A stretch of DNA of 64,000 bases from Pseudomonas mosselii (GCF_019823065.1 NZ_CP081966.1:3937501-4001500); one strand, 5' to 3'. Shown: positions 26,511 through 35,988, counted from the stretch's first letter. Translations and numbers: made by a program. Notes: generated by a model from the letters alone, not told the origin.

Positions 26511-28664
26511 ATGAGCCCCCGCACCCCGAAGAAGACCCGCTCCGTCGCCCCGTCGCGCATTCGCGAAGGCCTGCCCTTTCCGCTCGGCGCCACCTGGGAC
26601 GGCCTGGGGGTCAACTTCGCGCTTTTCTCGGCCAACGCCACCAAGGTCGAGCTGTGCCTGTTCGACGCCAGCGGCGAGCAGGAAATAGAGCGCATAGAAC
26701 TGCCCGAGTACACCGACGAGATCTATCACGGCTACTTGCCGGACGCCCACCCTGGCCTGGTCTACGGCTACCGTGTGCACGGCCCGTACGACCCCGAGAA
26801 CGGCCACCGTTTCAACCCCAACAAACTGCTGATCGACCCCTACGCCAAGCAGCTGGTCGGCTCGCTGAAATGGTCCGAGGCGCTGTTCGGCTACACCATC
26901 GGCCACCCCGATGCCGACCTGTCGTTCGATGAGCGGGACAGCGCGGCATTCGTGCCCAAGTGCAAGGTCATCGACCCGGCCTTCACCTGGGGTCGCGACC
27001 AGCGCGTGTCGATCCCGTGGGAGCGCACCATCATCTATGAAGCCCACACCCGCGGCATCAGCATGCGCCACCCGGCGGTGCCCGAGCACCTGCGCGGCAC
27101 CTTCGCCGGGCTGGCCAACGACGAGCTGCTGGCGCATATCAAGGAACTTGGCGTATCGAGCATCGAGCTGCTGCCGATCCATGCCTTCGTCAACGACCAG
27201 CACCTGCTGGACAAGGGCCTGAACAACTACTGGGGCTACAACAGCATCGCCTTCTTCGCGCCCCATCCGCGCTACCTGGCCAGCGGCAAGATCGCCGAGT
27301 TCAAGGAGATGGTTGCGCACCTGCACGACGCCGGGCTCGAGGTGATTCTCGACGTGGTCTACAACCACACCGCCGAAGGCAACGAGCGCGGACCGACCCT
27401 GTCAATGCGCGGCATCGACAACGCCTCGTACTACCGCCTGATGCCCGATGACCGGCGTTTCTACATCAACGATTCGGGCACCGGCAACACCCTCGACCTG
27501 AGCCACCCCCGGGTGCTGCAACTGGTCACCGACTCGCTGCGCTACTGGGCCGGCGAGATGCACGTGGACGGCTTTCGCTTCGACCTGGCAACCATCCTCG
27601 GCCGCTATCACGACGGCTACAGCGAGCGACACGGCTTTCTTGTCGCCTGCCGCCAGGACCCGATGCTCAGCCAGACCAAGCTGATCGCCGAACCCTGGGA
27701 CTGCGGCCCGGGCGGCTACCAGGTAGGCAACTTCGCCCCTGGCTGGGCCGAGTGGAATGATCGCTTCCGCGACACCGTGCGCAGCTTCTGGAAGGGCGAC
27801 GAAAGCATGCTTGCCGACTTCGCCTCGCGCATGACCGCCTCGGGCGACCTGTTCAACAACCGTGGTCGACGCCCCTACGCCTCGGTCAACTTCATCACCG
27901 CCCATGACGGTTTCACGTTGCGCGACCTGGTGTCGTACAACGACAAGCACAACGAGGACAACGACGAGAACAACCAGGACGGCACCGACAACAACCTATC
28001 GTGGAACTGCGGCGTCGAAGGCCCCACCGACGACCCGGCGATCAACGCCCTGCGCATGCGCCAGATGCGCAACTTCTTCGCCACACTGCTGCTGGCCCAG
28101 GGCACGCCGATGATCGTCGCCGGCGACGAATTCAGCCGCACCCAGCACGGCAACAATAACGCCTACTGCCAGGACAGCGAGATCGGCTGGGTGAACTGGG
28201 ACCTGGACGAGGACGGCCAGGCGCTGATGGCCTTCGTCAAGCGCCTGACCCGGCTGCGCCTGGCCTATCCGATCCTGAGGCGCTCGCGCTTCCTGGTCGG
28301 CGACTACAACGAGGCGATTGGCGTCAAGGACGTCACCTGGCTGGCCCCGGACGCCAGCGAGATGACCGTCGAGCAGTGGGAAGACCCGCACGGGCGCTGC
28401 CTGGGCATGCTGATGGACGGTCGCGCCCAGGTCAGCGGCATTGCCCGGCCGGGCGCCGAGGCGACCATGCTGCTGATCGTCAATGCCTACCACGACGTGG
28501 TGCCGTTCACCCTGCCGGCGGTGCCGGAGGGCGACTACTGGAGCTGCCTGGTGGACACCGACCGGCCCGAGTTGCGCAAGCCGCAGCACCTGGCGTTCGA
28601 CACGGTGTTCGAGGTCACTGGACGGTCATTGCTGTTGCTGGTGCTGCAGCGCGAGGAGGACTGA
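26511..28664 (+). CDS. glgX: Glycogen debranching enzyme
   Basis: A 717-residue GH13 isoamylase-type enzyme that removes short alpha-1,6 branches. An N-terminal CBM48-like domain (GLPFPLGATWDGLGVNFALF) precedes the barrel. Catalytic blocks are LDVVYNHTAEGNERG, DGFRFDLATILGR, LIAEPWDCGPGGYQVGNF and TAHDGFTLRDLVSYNDKHN. Two starts are close (26499 and 26511); I prefer the second, which has GAGGA upstream. It is separated from the trehalose genes by REP elements but lies in the same direction. Its released chains are substrates for MalQ and TreY. Confidence 0.93.
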   Translation: MSPRTPKKTRSVAPSRIREGLPFPLGATWDGLGVNFALFSANATKVELCLFDASGEQEIERIELPEYTDEIYHGYLPDAHPGLVYGYRVHGPYDPENGHRFNPNKLLIDPYAKQLVGSLKWSEALFGYTIGHPDADLSFDERDSAAFVPKCKVIDPAFTWGRDQRVSIPWERTIIYEAHTRGISMRHPAVPEHLRGTFAGLANDELLAHIKELGVSSIELLPIHAFVNDQHLLDKGLNNYWGYNSIAFFAPHPRYLASGKIAEFKEMVAHLHDAGLEVILDVVYNHTAEGNERGPTLSMRGIDNASYYRLMPDDRRFYINDSGTGNTLDLSHPRVLQLVTDSLRYWAGEMHVDGFRFDLATILGRYHDGYSERHGFLVACRQDPMLSQTKLIAEPWDCGPGGYQVGNFAPGWAEWNDRFRDTVRSFWKGDESMLADFASRMTASGDLFNNRGRRPYASVNFITAHDGFTLRDLVSYNDKHNEDNDENNQDGTDNNLSWNCGVEGPTDDPAINALRMRQMRNFFATLLLAQGTPMIVAGDEFSRTQHGNNNAYCQDSEIGWVNWDLDEDGQALMAFVKRLTRLRLAYPILRRSRFLVGDYNEAIGVKDVTWLAPDASEMTVEQWEDPHGRCLGMLMDGRAQVSGIARPGAEATMLLIVNAYHDVVPFTLPAVPEGDYWSCLVDTDRPELRKPQHLAFDTVFEVTGRSLLLLVLQREED

Positions 28665-28713
28665 ACCCCAAAGGGGAAGGCCTGTCCTAGACTGTGTTGT
28701 GTCAGTAAAAACC

Positions 28714-28818
28714 TGGGGTTGCTGCGCAGCCCATCGCGACACAAGGCCGCTCCCACAGAGGCCGCGATCTCCTTTGGGAGCGGCCTTGTGTCGCGATGGG
28801 CCGCAAAGCGGCCCCGTC
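28714..28818. repeat. REP pair with 27-bp perfect inverted repeat
   Basis: Arms at 28729-28755 and 28775-28801 are perfect reverse complements over 27 bases (the GCGACACAAGGCCGCTCC type). They are flanked by short GGGCTGCGCAGCCC-like and GGGCCGCAAAGCGGCCCC palindromes. It lies 50 bases after glgX and could act as a transcription barrier or mRNA stabiliser. Confidence 0.88.
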
Positions 28819-28832
28819 AGCCAGGAGCACCC

Positions 28833-29627
28833 GTGAACCTCGAAGCCGGCAGTCCAGGTTTCGCCAACGTCAACCAGGCGCCGGCCGTGCACCGGGTCAA
28901 GGTACTGACGGTCAACACCCACAAGGGCTTCACCGCCTTCAACCGACGCTTCATCCTGCCAGAGCTGCGCGAGGCGGTGCGCAGCACCGGGGCCGACATC
29001 GTGTTCCTCCAGGAGGTGCTCGGCAGCCATGACCGCCACGCCGCGCGCTACCCCGGCTGGCCGCGGACCTCGCAGTACGAATTCCTCGCCGACAGCATGT
29101 GGAGCGACTTCGCCTATGGCCGCAACGCGGTCTACCCCGACGGCCACCACGGCAATGCGCTGCTGTCGAAGTACCCGATCATCGAGCACCGCAACCTCGA
29201 CGTGTCGATCACCGGCCCCGAGCGCCGCGGCCTGCTGCATTGCGTGCTGGACGTACCCGGGCGGCGCCAGGTGCATGCCATCTGCGTGCACCTGTCGTTG
29301 CTCGAGCGCCACCGCCAGCAACAGCTGCACCTGCTGCGCCGGCTGCTCGACGCCCTGCCCGCCGACGCCCCGGTGATCATCGCCGGCGATTTCAACGACT
29401 GGCGGCTGCGCGGCAACCACACCCTGGGGCTGCAGCATGGTCTGCACGAGGCCTTCGAGCGCCACCATGGCCTGCTGGCCCGCACCTACCCCGCGCGCCT
29501 GCCGCTGCTGCGCCTGGACCGTATCTACCTGCGCAACGCCGAAAGCCACGCACCGAGAATCCTTGGCAACAAACCCTGGACCCACCTCTCCGACCATCTG
29601 CCGCTGGCAGTGGAAGTGCGGTTGTAG
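28833..29627 (+). CDS. Endonuclease/exonuclease/phosphatase family protein
   Basis: A 264-residue protein of the EEP fold. Metal and catalytic motifs are [41 protein letters not shown] and [12 protein letters not shown]. The GTG at 28833 is chosen because it has AGGAG 6 bases upstream. Members hydrolyse phosphodiesters in nucleic acids or phospholipids; the substrate here is unknown. It follows glgX in the same direction but is separated from it by a strong REP inverted repeat. Confidence 0.87.
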   Translation: MNLEAGSPGFANVNQAPAVHRVKVLTVNTHKGFTAFNRRFILPELREAVRSTGADIVFLQEVLGSHDRHAARYPGWPRTSQYEFLADSMWSDFAYGRNAVYPDGHHGNALLSKYPIIEHRNLDVSITGPERRGLLHCVLDVPGRRQVHAICVHLSLLERHRQQQLHLLRRLLDALPADAPVIIAGDFNDWRLRGNHTLGLQHGLHEAFERHHGLLARTYPARLPLLRLDRIYLRNAESHAPRILGNKPWTHLSDHLPLAVEVRL

Positions 29628-29947
29628 CAACGATTCGGCATAGCCGCCGCACGGCAAATCACCATTTTCGATATGCACGCTTAAAAATCACATAAATTCA
29701 ATAGGTTGAGCTGTCAAACAGTAATTTTGCAATCCATTCACGTTTTCTTGACGCAAGCGCTGTCCTCTCCTTAGCTGAACAGTAATCACCAGACGTAAAA
29801 ACTCGTGCCGGGCCTCTAGCGCGCGCCTTCGTGCGCTCTCCAGAAGGTTGGTGCGCTGGTTCGTGTCGCCCCTGTTCTTGTCGTACAGCACGTGACATCA
29901 GGCCAGGTCTTGGGCTGTTCACTTCACACACCAACAGGAGATCCGCC
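29628..29947. other. 320-base upstream region of the autotransporter gene
   Basis: The first part is AT-richer than the surroundings. TTGACG at 29748-29753 with a 17-base spacing to TTAGCT is a possible but weak sigma-70 promoter, which would give a leader of about 170 bases. The palindromic AGCGCGCGCCTTCGTGCGCT lies near 29818-29837. No coding frame is convincing. Confidence 0.4.
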
Positions 29948-31024
29948 ATGAAAAGCACCTCGAATCCTTCGCGCTTCGACGCTTTTTTCTGTGCGGTTTC
30001 CACGTCGCTGCTCTTGGCAACCCCGGTGGAAACCTTCGCCTTCGAAACCCAGGAGGGCGAACCCTTCGCCCCCGTCCTGGCGCAGCCCGAGGTGCCGCGA
30101 TTGTCGCTCGATCCGGTCAGCGTCAGCGGCCTCAACCAGGGCCTGCTCAGCGCCTTCTCCGAGCGCATGGATGAACGTCATGGCCAGCCCGACACCAACC
30201 CTATCGCCAGCCAGTGGGCGCAGTTCTTCCCTGGCACGCCGCGCCCGGGCGCCCAGCCGCCAGCGCAGGTGGAGGCACCCAGCCAGCAGATGCTGATCGG
30301 CCCGGACCTGTTCGTGCGTGAAACCAGCGGCGGCAACGTGCACCGCGCGGGGATCTTCGTCGGTCACAACAACCTGCAGAGCAGCTTCAACGGCATGCGC
30401 CCGCTGCTGGGCGACAAGCAGCGTGACGCGGTAAACCTCAGTGGCGAGAGCCTCGGGGTGTACTGGAGCATGACCCATGAACAGGGCTGGCACGTGGATG
30501 CACTGGCCATGGGCACACGCATCGATGTCAACGGCCGCTCACAGGCGGGGCAGCGCTTCGACGACAGTGGTCATGCCATGACGCTCTCGGTGCAAGGCGG
30601 CTATCCCATCGGCCTGGGCGCCGGCTGGGTGATCGAGCCCCAGGCGCAGTTGATCAACCAGCAGTTCTTCCCGGGTAGCCAGGTACAGGAGGAAACCCTG
30701 CAGGCCTTCGACAGCCAGCCCAGCTGGAGTGGCCGGGTCGGTGCCAAGCTGTCGGCGCGCTACGAAGTGCGCGGCATGCCCATCGAACCCTATGTGCGCA
30801 CCAACGTCTGGTACGACTTCAGCAATGCCGATTCGGTGAAGCTCGACCAGGTCGACAAGATCTCCAGTTCGCGCAGCGCCACCACGGTGGAACTGGGCTT
30901 GGGCCTGGTGGCCCGGGTGACGCCGAACGTGGCGCTGTTCGTCAGCGCCGACTACAGCTCCGACGTGGATGACAACGACCTCAACGGCTTGATCGGCAGC
31001 CTTGGCGTGAGAATGCGCTGGTAG
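29948..31024 (+). CDS. Autotransporter-type outer-membrane beta-barrel protein
   Basis: A 358-residue protein with AGGAG before the ATG at 29948 and a signal peptide (hydrophobic FFCAVSTSLLLATPV, about residues 12-28). A short low-complexity linker of roughly 100 residues is followed by an autotransporter beta-domain: GESLGVYWSMTHEQGWHVDA, GYPIGLGAGWVIEPQAQL and RVGAKLSARYEV precede a C-terminal strand ending RMRW. There is no large passenger, so the protein is mostly barrel. It may be the remnant of a bigger autotransporter or a stand-alone barrel exposing its short linker. Confidence 0.82.
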   Translation: MKSTSNPSRFDAFFCAVSTSLLLATPVETFAFETQEGEPFAPVLAQPEVPRLSLDPVSVSGLNQGLLSAFSERMDERHGQPDTNPIASQWAQFFPGTPRPGAQPPAQVEAPSQQMLIGPDLFVRETSGGNVHRAGIFVGHNNLQSSFNGMRPLLGDKQRDAVNLSGESLGVYWSMTHEQGWHVDALAMGTRIDVNGRSQAGQRFDDSGHAMTLSVQGGYPIGLGAGWVIEPQAQLINQQFFPGSQVQEETLQAFDSQPSWSGRVGAKLSARYEVRGMPIEPYVRTNVWYDFSNADSVKLDQVDKISSSRSATTVELGLGLVARVTPNVALFVSADYSSDVDDNDLNGLIGSLGVRMRW

Positions 31025-31030
31025 ACGGGT

Positions 31031-31060
31031 TCGGCCTCATCGCCGGTTTGCGATGAGGCC
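31031..31060. terminator. Hairpin between the autotransporter and speB genes
   Basis: A perfect 12-bp stem CGGCCTCATCGC / GCGATGAGGCCG with a six-base loop, between convergent genes. It lacks a T-run, so it is terminator-like or a REP relative. Confidence 0.65.
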
Positions 31061-31077
31061 GTGCGTCGCGTTGTCGA

Positions 31078-32040
31078 TCAGGCCTGGTCCACCTTGTGCC
31101 GCGCCGCATACAGGCACAGCATCTCCATCGCCAGCGTTGCCCCGGCCAGCGCGGTGATATCGGCATGGTCATAGGCCGGCGCCACCTCCACCAGGTCCAT
31201 CCCCACCAGGTTGATCCCGCGCAAGCCGCCGAGAATTTCCAGTGCCTGCACCGTGCTCAGCCCGCCGCATACCGGCGTGCCGGTGCCAGGCGCGAAGGCC
31301 GGATCCAGGCAGTCGATATCGAAGGTCAGGTAGACCGGCCTGTCCCCCACCCGCTGACGGATCGCGGCGATGATCGCCTCGGTGCCCTGGCGATGCACCT
31401 GACGGGCATCGAGGATGGCGAAGCCCTGGCTGTCGTCATTGGTGGTGCGCAGGCCGATCTGCACCGAATGCGCCGGGTCCACCAGGCCTTCGCGCGCCGC
31501 GTGCCAGAACATGGTGCCGTGATCGATGCGCTTGCCCTCCTCGTCCGGCCAGGTGTCGCTGTGGGCGTCGAAGTGGATCAGCGCCAGCGGACCGTGCTGG
31601 CGGGCATGAGCCTTGAGCAGCGGGTAGCTGATGAAGTGGTCGCCACCGAGGGTGAGCATGGCGCAGCCGGCCCCGAGGATGTGCTCGGCGTGTGCCTCGA
31701 TGCTGTCCGGCACCGAGGCTGGCGTGCCGCTGTCGAACGCGCAGTCACCGTAGTCGATCACCGCCAGGTGATCGAACGGGTCGAACGTCCAGGGCCAGTG
31801 GCGGGCCCACGCCTGCTGCACCGAGGCGGCGCGGATCGCCCGCGGGCCGAAGCGCGCGCCGGGGCGGTTGCTGGTGGCGGTGTCGAACGGCACCCCGTTG
31901 ACCACCACGTCGACACCGCGCAGGTCGCGGCTGTAGCGGCGCCGGGAAAAACTGGTAATACCGGCGTAGGTGCTCTCGGCGGCGGTGCCGTAGAGGCTGT
32001 CACGGGTCATGGCCTGGTCGTTGTCCTGGGCGAGGTCCAC
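31078..32040 (-). CDS. speB: Agmatinase (ureohydrolase)
   Basis: A 320-residue Mn-dependent ureohydrolase of the arginase/agmatinase family. Metal ligands are visible in LTLGGDHFISYP, LIHFDAHSDTWPD and LTFDIDCLDPAFAPGTGTP. The GTG start at 32040 is chosen because it has AGGAG 7 bases upstream; an ATG ten codons further in is the main alternative. It follows the polyamine-binding-protein gene by 23 bases on the same strand. The likely reaction is agmatine to putrescine plus urea. Guanidinobutyrate is a possible alternative substrate. Confidence 0.88.
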   Translation of the reverse strand: MDLAQDNDQAMTRDSLYGTAAESTYAGITSFSRRRYSRDLRGVDVVVNGVPFDTATSNRPGARFGPRAIRAASVQQAWARHWPWTFDPFDHLAVIDYGDCAFDSGTPASVPDSIEAHAEHILGAGCAMLTLGGDHFISYPLLKAHARQHGPLALIHFDAHSDTWPDEEGKRIDHGTMFWHAAREGLVDPAHSVQIGLRTTNDDSQGFAILDARQVHRQGTEAIIAAIRQRVGDRPVYLTFDIDCLDPAFAPGTGTPVCGGLSTVQALEILGGLRGINLVGMDLVEVAPAYDHADITALAGATLAMEMLCLYAARHKVDQA

Positions 32041-32063
32041 GGTCTGTCTCCTGTCGTTGTTGT

Positions 32064-33143
32064 TCACTGGCGGCTGCGGAAGGTGGTCCACAGGCGGTTG
32101 CGCTGGCGCAGGTCGGACAACGCCATGCTGCGGTCGGCAAACAGGCGCTGGCGCACCTCGGCCGATGGGTAGATGTCCGGGTCATTGCGGATTGCCGCGT
32201 CCACCAGCGGCGTGGCGGCCTGGTTGGCGTTGGCGAAGAACAGCGTGTTGGTCAGTGCCGCCACCGACTCGGGGCGCAGCATGAAGGCGATGAAGGCGCG
32301 GGCCGCCTCGGGGTGCGGCGCGTCCTTGGGGATCACCAGGTTGTCCTGCCAGACCAGCGTGCCCTCGCGGGGAATGCGGTAGATCAGCTCGAACGGCTTG
32401 CCGGCGCGTCGGGCCTGGTCGGCGGCCATGGCCGCATCGCCGTTGTAGGTCAGCGCCAGGCACACGCTGCCGTTGGCCAGGTCGTTGATCTGGCGACCGT
32501 TGGCCACGTAGCTGATCGATGGCTGCAACTGCTGCAACAACGCCTGGGCGGCGTCCAGGTCGGCCTTGCTCTGGCTGTACGGGTCCTTGCCCAGGTAGTT
32601 GAGGGTCACCCCGATCACCTCCTGGGGCGAGTCCGGCATGGCGATCCCGCAGTCCTTCAGGCGACTGGCGTATTCGGGCTTGAACAGCAAGTCGAGGCTG
32701 TCCAGCGGCACGTCACCGAGGCGCTGGCGCACGGCCTCGACATTCACCCCCAGACCCAGCGTGCCCCAGGTGTACGGCACGGCATGGCGGTTGCCGGGAT
32801 CTGCCTCGGCCAGCTTGGTCAGCAGGTCCGGGTCAAGGTTGGCATAGCCGGGCAGCGCCTGGGCATCGAGCGGCTGCAGGGCACCGGCCTTGAGTGCCCG
32901 GGCCAGCACCGTGGCCGACGGCACCACCACGTCGTAGCCACTGCCGCCGGTGAGCAGCTTGGTTTCCAGCACCTCGGTGGTGTCGAAGGTGTCGTAGCGG
33001 ACCTTGTAGCCGGTCTCCTGCTCGAACCGCGCCAGGGTTTGCGGGGCGACATAATCGGCCCAGCTGTACAGGTTGACGACCTTCTCCTCGGCCTGCAGTG
33101 GCAGGGCGATCAGCAATGAAAGCAGGCACAACGTTCGACGCAT
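32064..33143 (-). CDS. Polyamine ABC transporter substrate-binding protein (PotF-like)
   Basis: A 359-residue periplasmic binding protein. The ATG at 33143 has GAGGTG upstream and starts a signal peptide (MRRTLCLLSLLIALPLQAEE). The mature part begins VVNLYSWADYVAPQTLARFE, the hallmark of PotD/PotF proteins, and continues GSGYDVVVPSATVLARAL and AVPYTWGTLGLGVN. No permease or ATPase gene is adjacent, so it must work with a transporter encoded elsewhere. Pairing with agmatinase suggests uptake of putrescine, agmatine or a related compound. Confidence 0.88.
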   Translation of the reverse strand: MRRTLCLLSLLIALPLQAEEKVVNLYSWADYVAPQTLARFEQETGYKVRYDTFDTTEVLETKLLTGGSGYDVVVPSATVLARALKAGALQPLDAQALPGYANLDPDLLTKLAEADPGNRHAVPYTWGTLGLGVNVEAVRQRLGDVPLDSLDLLFKPEYASRLKDCGIAMPDSPQEVIGVTLNYLGKDPYSQSKADLDAAQALLQQLQPSISYVANGRQINDLANGSVCLALTYNGDAAMAADQARRAGKPFELIYRIPREGTLVWQDNLVIPKDAPHPEAARAFIAFMLRPESVAALTNTLFFANANQAATPLVDAAIRNDPDIYPSAEVRQRLFADRSMALSDLRQRNRLWTTFRSRQ

Positions 33144-33245
33144 GGCGGGCACCTCGGCTTGGGGGTGGATGCCGCCAGCATGCCTGCCGGGTTACATTGT
33201 AAAAATGACAACTATTCAAAGCTGACATTCACCAGGATCAATGTA

Positions 33246-34151
33246 ATGCTCGGACAATTGCACGACCCCGACCTGCACCTGCTGCGGCTGTTCGTCACTG
33301 TAGTCGAGGCCGGCGGCTTCAGCGCCGCCCAGGGCGTGCTGGGGCTCAGCCAGCCCAGCATCAGCCAGCAAATGGCCAGGCTCGAGACCCGCCTGGGTTA
33401 TCGCCTGTGCAGCCGTGGCAAGGGCGGCTTCCGGCTGACCGAGAAAGGCGAGCTGCTGCTCCAGGCGACCCGCGGCCTGCTGCTGCAGATCGAACAGTTT
33501 CGCCAACAGGCCAACGGCGTGGCCGGGCGTTTGCTCGGCACGCTGCGCATCGGCCTGGCCGAGAACCAGGACCGCGAGGTCACCTTGCGCCTGGCCCGGG
33601 CCATCGCCCGGTTCCGTCAACGCGACGAGCAGGTGCGCCTTGAATTGACCAGTGCGCCACCCGCCGAGCTTGAGCGGCTGTTGCTGGAGCAGCGCCTGGA
33701 CTGCGCCATCAGCTACTTTTCCGGCAACCAGGCGGCGTTCGATTACCTGCCGTTGTTCGAGGAACGCCAGCGACTCTACTGTGGCCTGGGGCATGAACTG
33801 TTCGACCGGTCCCTGGTCAGTCGCGAGCACTTGCTGGAGGCCGACCAGGTCTGTCATCCCTATCGTTTTCTCAAGCAAGGTGAACCCTTCCAGAGCCGCC
33901 ACAGCCTGGCGGTGGCGGAGCAGATCGACAGCGCGCTGACCCTGATCCTGTCAGGCCAGCATATCGGCTACCTGCCCTGCCACTGCGCCGCGCCCTGGGA
34001 AGCCCAGGGACTGTTGCGGGCACTGGACCCGACACTGGATTTCGTGGTGCCGTTTACCTTGGCGCGGCACCGTGGGCAGGAGCCCGGTGAGGCGCAGCAG
34101 GCGTTCATGGAGGATCTGCACCGTGTCTTTGTCGAACAGGGAACGCACTGA
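33246..34151 (+). CDS. LysR-type transcriptional regulator
   Basis: A 301-residue regulator. The N-terminal helix-turn-helix lies at about residues 20-45 (FSAAQGVLGLSQPSISQQMA) and is followed by the linker and a periplasmic-protein-like effector domain (TLRIGLAENQDREVTLRLAR). It is divergent from the polyamine-binding-protein/agmatinase genes with about 100 bases between them. The usual LysR arrangement suggests that it regulates them. The ATG at 33246 is chosen over an open upstream extension. Confidence 0.9.
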   Translation: MLGQLHDPDLHLLRLFVTVVEAGGFSAAQGVLGLSQPSISQQMARLETRLGYRLCSRGKGGFRLTEKGELLLQATRGLLLQIEQFRQQANGVAGRLLGTLRIGLAENQDREVTLRLARAIARFRQRDEQVRLELTSAPPAELERLLLEQRLDCAISYFSGNQAAFDYLPLFEERQRLYCGLGHELFDRSLVSREHLLEADQVCHPYRFLKQGEPFQSRHSLAVAEQIDSALTLILSGQHIGYLPCHCAAPWEAQGLLRALDPTLDFVVPFTLARHRGQEPGEAQQAFMEDLHRVFVEQGTH

Positions 34152-34221
34152 GCCCCGCTTTCCTCGCCGCCGCGCATTTGCCACACTGCGGACTCGCCCG
34201 TGCCCCGAGGTCCCGATCACC

Positions 34222-34692
34222 ATGCATGCCCGCGTCTGTCTGATCCTGCTGCTGACCCTTGGCCTGAGTGCCTGCGCCCTGTTCCAGGCGCGTGATCCGC
34301 TGAACATCAGCGTGATCGGTATCGATCCTCTGCCCGGCCAGGATCTGGAGCTGCGCATGGCGGTGAAGATCCGCGTGCAGAACCCCAACGAAACCCCCGT
34401 GGACTTCAATGGCATCGCCCTCAACCTGGAAGTCAACGACCAGCCCCTGGCCGCCGGGGTGAGCGACCAGCGCGGGCATATTGGCCGCTACGACGAAGCG
34501 GTGATCGTGGTGCCGGTGAGCATCACCGCCTTTGCCTTTCTGCGCCAGGCCTATGGCCTGAGCCGGGTGGAGTCCCTGCAGGGCCTGCCCTATGTATTGC
34601 GCGGCAAACTGGCAAGCGGCCCGCTGGGCACCGTACGCTTCACCGACAAAGGCAAACTGGACCTGCCCGCAGCCACAAGCGCCGGATGGTGA
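34222..34692 (+). CDS. LEA type 2 (WHy-domain) lipoprotein
   Basis: A 156-residue lipoprotein: signal peptide MHARVCLILLLTLGLSACAL with lipobox LSAC (Cys 18). A single LEA2/WHy domain follows: LELRMAVKIRVQNPNETPVD, FNGIALNLEVNDQPLAAGVS and the C-terminal GPLGTVRFTDKGKLDLP. Such proteins are linked to desiccation and envelope stress, but the mechanism is unclear. It follows the LysR gene by 70 bases and appears to be an independent unit. Confidence 0.88.
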   Translation: MHARVCLILLLTLGLSACALFQARDPLNISVIGIDPLPGQDLELRMAVKIRVQNPNETPVDFNGIALNLEVNDQPLAAGVSDQRGHIGRYDEAVIVVPVSITAFAFLRQAYGLSRVESLQGLPYVLRGKLASGPLGTVRFTDKGKLDLPAATSAGW

Positions 34693-34716
34693 ACCTGTTG
34701 TCGAGCAAACGAACGA

Positions 34717-35658
34717 TCACTTGCCAGCAGTGGCTTGACCGACAAAGCGCACGCCGGGACGCGGACGCTCGTCCACGCTGAGCTCGAACACGTCCGGCCG
34801 CGCATAGTGGCCGACCACATCGAAGTCGTAGCGCGCACGCACCAGCTCGTCGGTATCGATTTCGGCGCAGAGCAGGCCGCGCTCGCCCACCAGCGGCCCG
34901 GCCAGCACCTCGCCGAGGGGGCCGACGATCACGCTGCCACCGTTGATCAACGGCCGCTCGGCCGGCCAGTTGGCCACCTCAAGACCCAGCGCCGCCGGAG
35001 AATCCTGCACCTGGCAGGCGCTGATGACGAAACAACGCCCTTCGGCGGCGATGTGGCGCATGCTGATCTGCCACAGTTCGCGCTCATCCACCGTCGGCGC
35101 GCACCACAGTTGCACGCCCTTGGCGTACATCGCGGTGCGCAGCAGCGGCATGTAGTTCTCCCAGCACACCGCCGCGCCGATGCGCCCGGCGCGGCCCTCC
35201 ACCACCGGTAGCGTGGAGCCGTCACCCTTGCCCCAGATCAGCCGCTCGGTGCCGGTGGGCATCAGCTTGCGGTGCTTGGCCACCAGACCGCCCACGGGCT
35301 CGAAGAACAGCACGGTGCAGTACAGGGTGTTGCCGCTGCGCTCGATCACCCCGAGCACCAGGCTCGCGCCGGTCCGTGCCGCCAACCCGGCCAGCGCTTC
35401 GGTCTCGACGCCCGGTACATCGATGGCGTTGGCGAAATAGCGGGCGAAGGCTTCGCGCCCTTCAGGCAGGCGATAACCGAGCTGGGTGCCAAACCCCTCG
35501 CCTTTCGGATAACCGCCGAGCAACGCCTCGGGCATCACCACTAGGCTGGCGCCGGCCTCGCGGATGGCCTGCTCGTAGTCGAGGATCTGCGCCAGGGTAG
35601 CGGCCTTGCCCGCCGGCAGCGAACCGATCTGCAAGGCGGCAACGATGGATCTTGGCAT
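34717..35658 (-). CDS. Nitrilase
   Basis: A 313-residue carbon-nitrogen hydrolase with the nitrilase triad: E44 ([13 protein letters not shown]), K131 ([20 protein letters not shown]) and C165 ([14 protein letters not shown]). The last two motifs are typical of true nitrilases, which turn nitriles into acids and ammonia, rather than of amidases. An AGGAG site precedes the ATG at 35658. A small hypothetical gene lies upstream on the same strand. Confidence 0.9.
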   Translation of the reverse strand: MPRSIVAALQIGSLPAGKAATLAQILDYEQAIREAGASLVVMPEALLGGYPKGEGFGTQLGYRLPEGREAFARYFANAIDVPGVETEALAGLAARTGASLVLGVIERSGNTLYCTVLFFEPVGGLVAKHRKLMPTGTERLIWGKGDGSTLPVVEGRAGRIGAAVCWENYMPLLRTAMYAKGVQLWCAPTVDERELWQISMRHIAAEGRCFVISACQVQDSPAALGLEVANWPAERPLINGGSVIVGPLGEVLAGPLVGERGLLCAEIDTDELVRARYDFDVVGHYARPDVFELSVDERPRPGVRFVGQATAGK

Positions 35659-35724
35659 CTTGGAGACTCCTGTCAGAAGAAAGCCGAAAGGTGCGCGCCG
35701 CCTCAGCGCAAGTGTTCGCCTGAC

Positions 35725-35988
35725 TCAGCGGTTGGCGCTGGCGGCGGCCATCATCTTGTTCACTTCACTGCGTACCAGCTGGTTGAACTCCACTGGCGAC
35801 ATGCCGTCGAGTTCGGCGCGCACCCATTCTGCCCACTTGCCCTTGCGCCGCGGTTTCTCCGCGATCAGCCGCGCGGCCTCGCCCTTGGCCTTGGCAAGGT
35901 TGTTCTGCCAGTACTCGAACAAACGCGCCTTCTCTGCCTCGATCTGCGCCCGTTCCTGGAAGCTCATGTTGGCCAGATTGAAACTCAT
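35725..35988 (-). CDS. Conserved small protein of unknown function
   Basis: An 87-residue protein (MSFNLANMSFQERAQIEAEK, then LFEYWQNNLAKAKGEAARLI and KWAEWVRAELDGMSPVEFNQ). It is highly charged and helical, without a signal peptide or membrane segment. It looks like a compact conserved pseudomonad protein, but I cannot name its family. It ends 66 bases before the nitrilase start on the same strand. Confidence 0.65.
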   Translation of the reverse strand: MSFNLANMSFQERAQIEAEKARLFEYWQNNLAKAKGEAARLIAEKPRRKGKWAEWVRAELDGMSPVEFNQLVRSEVNKMMAAASANR

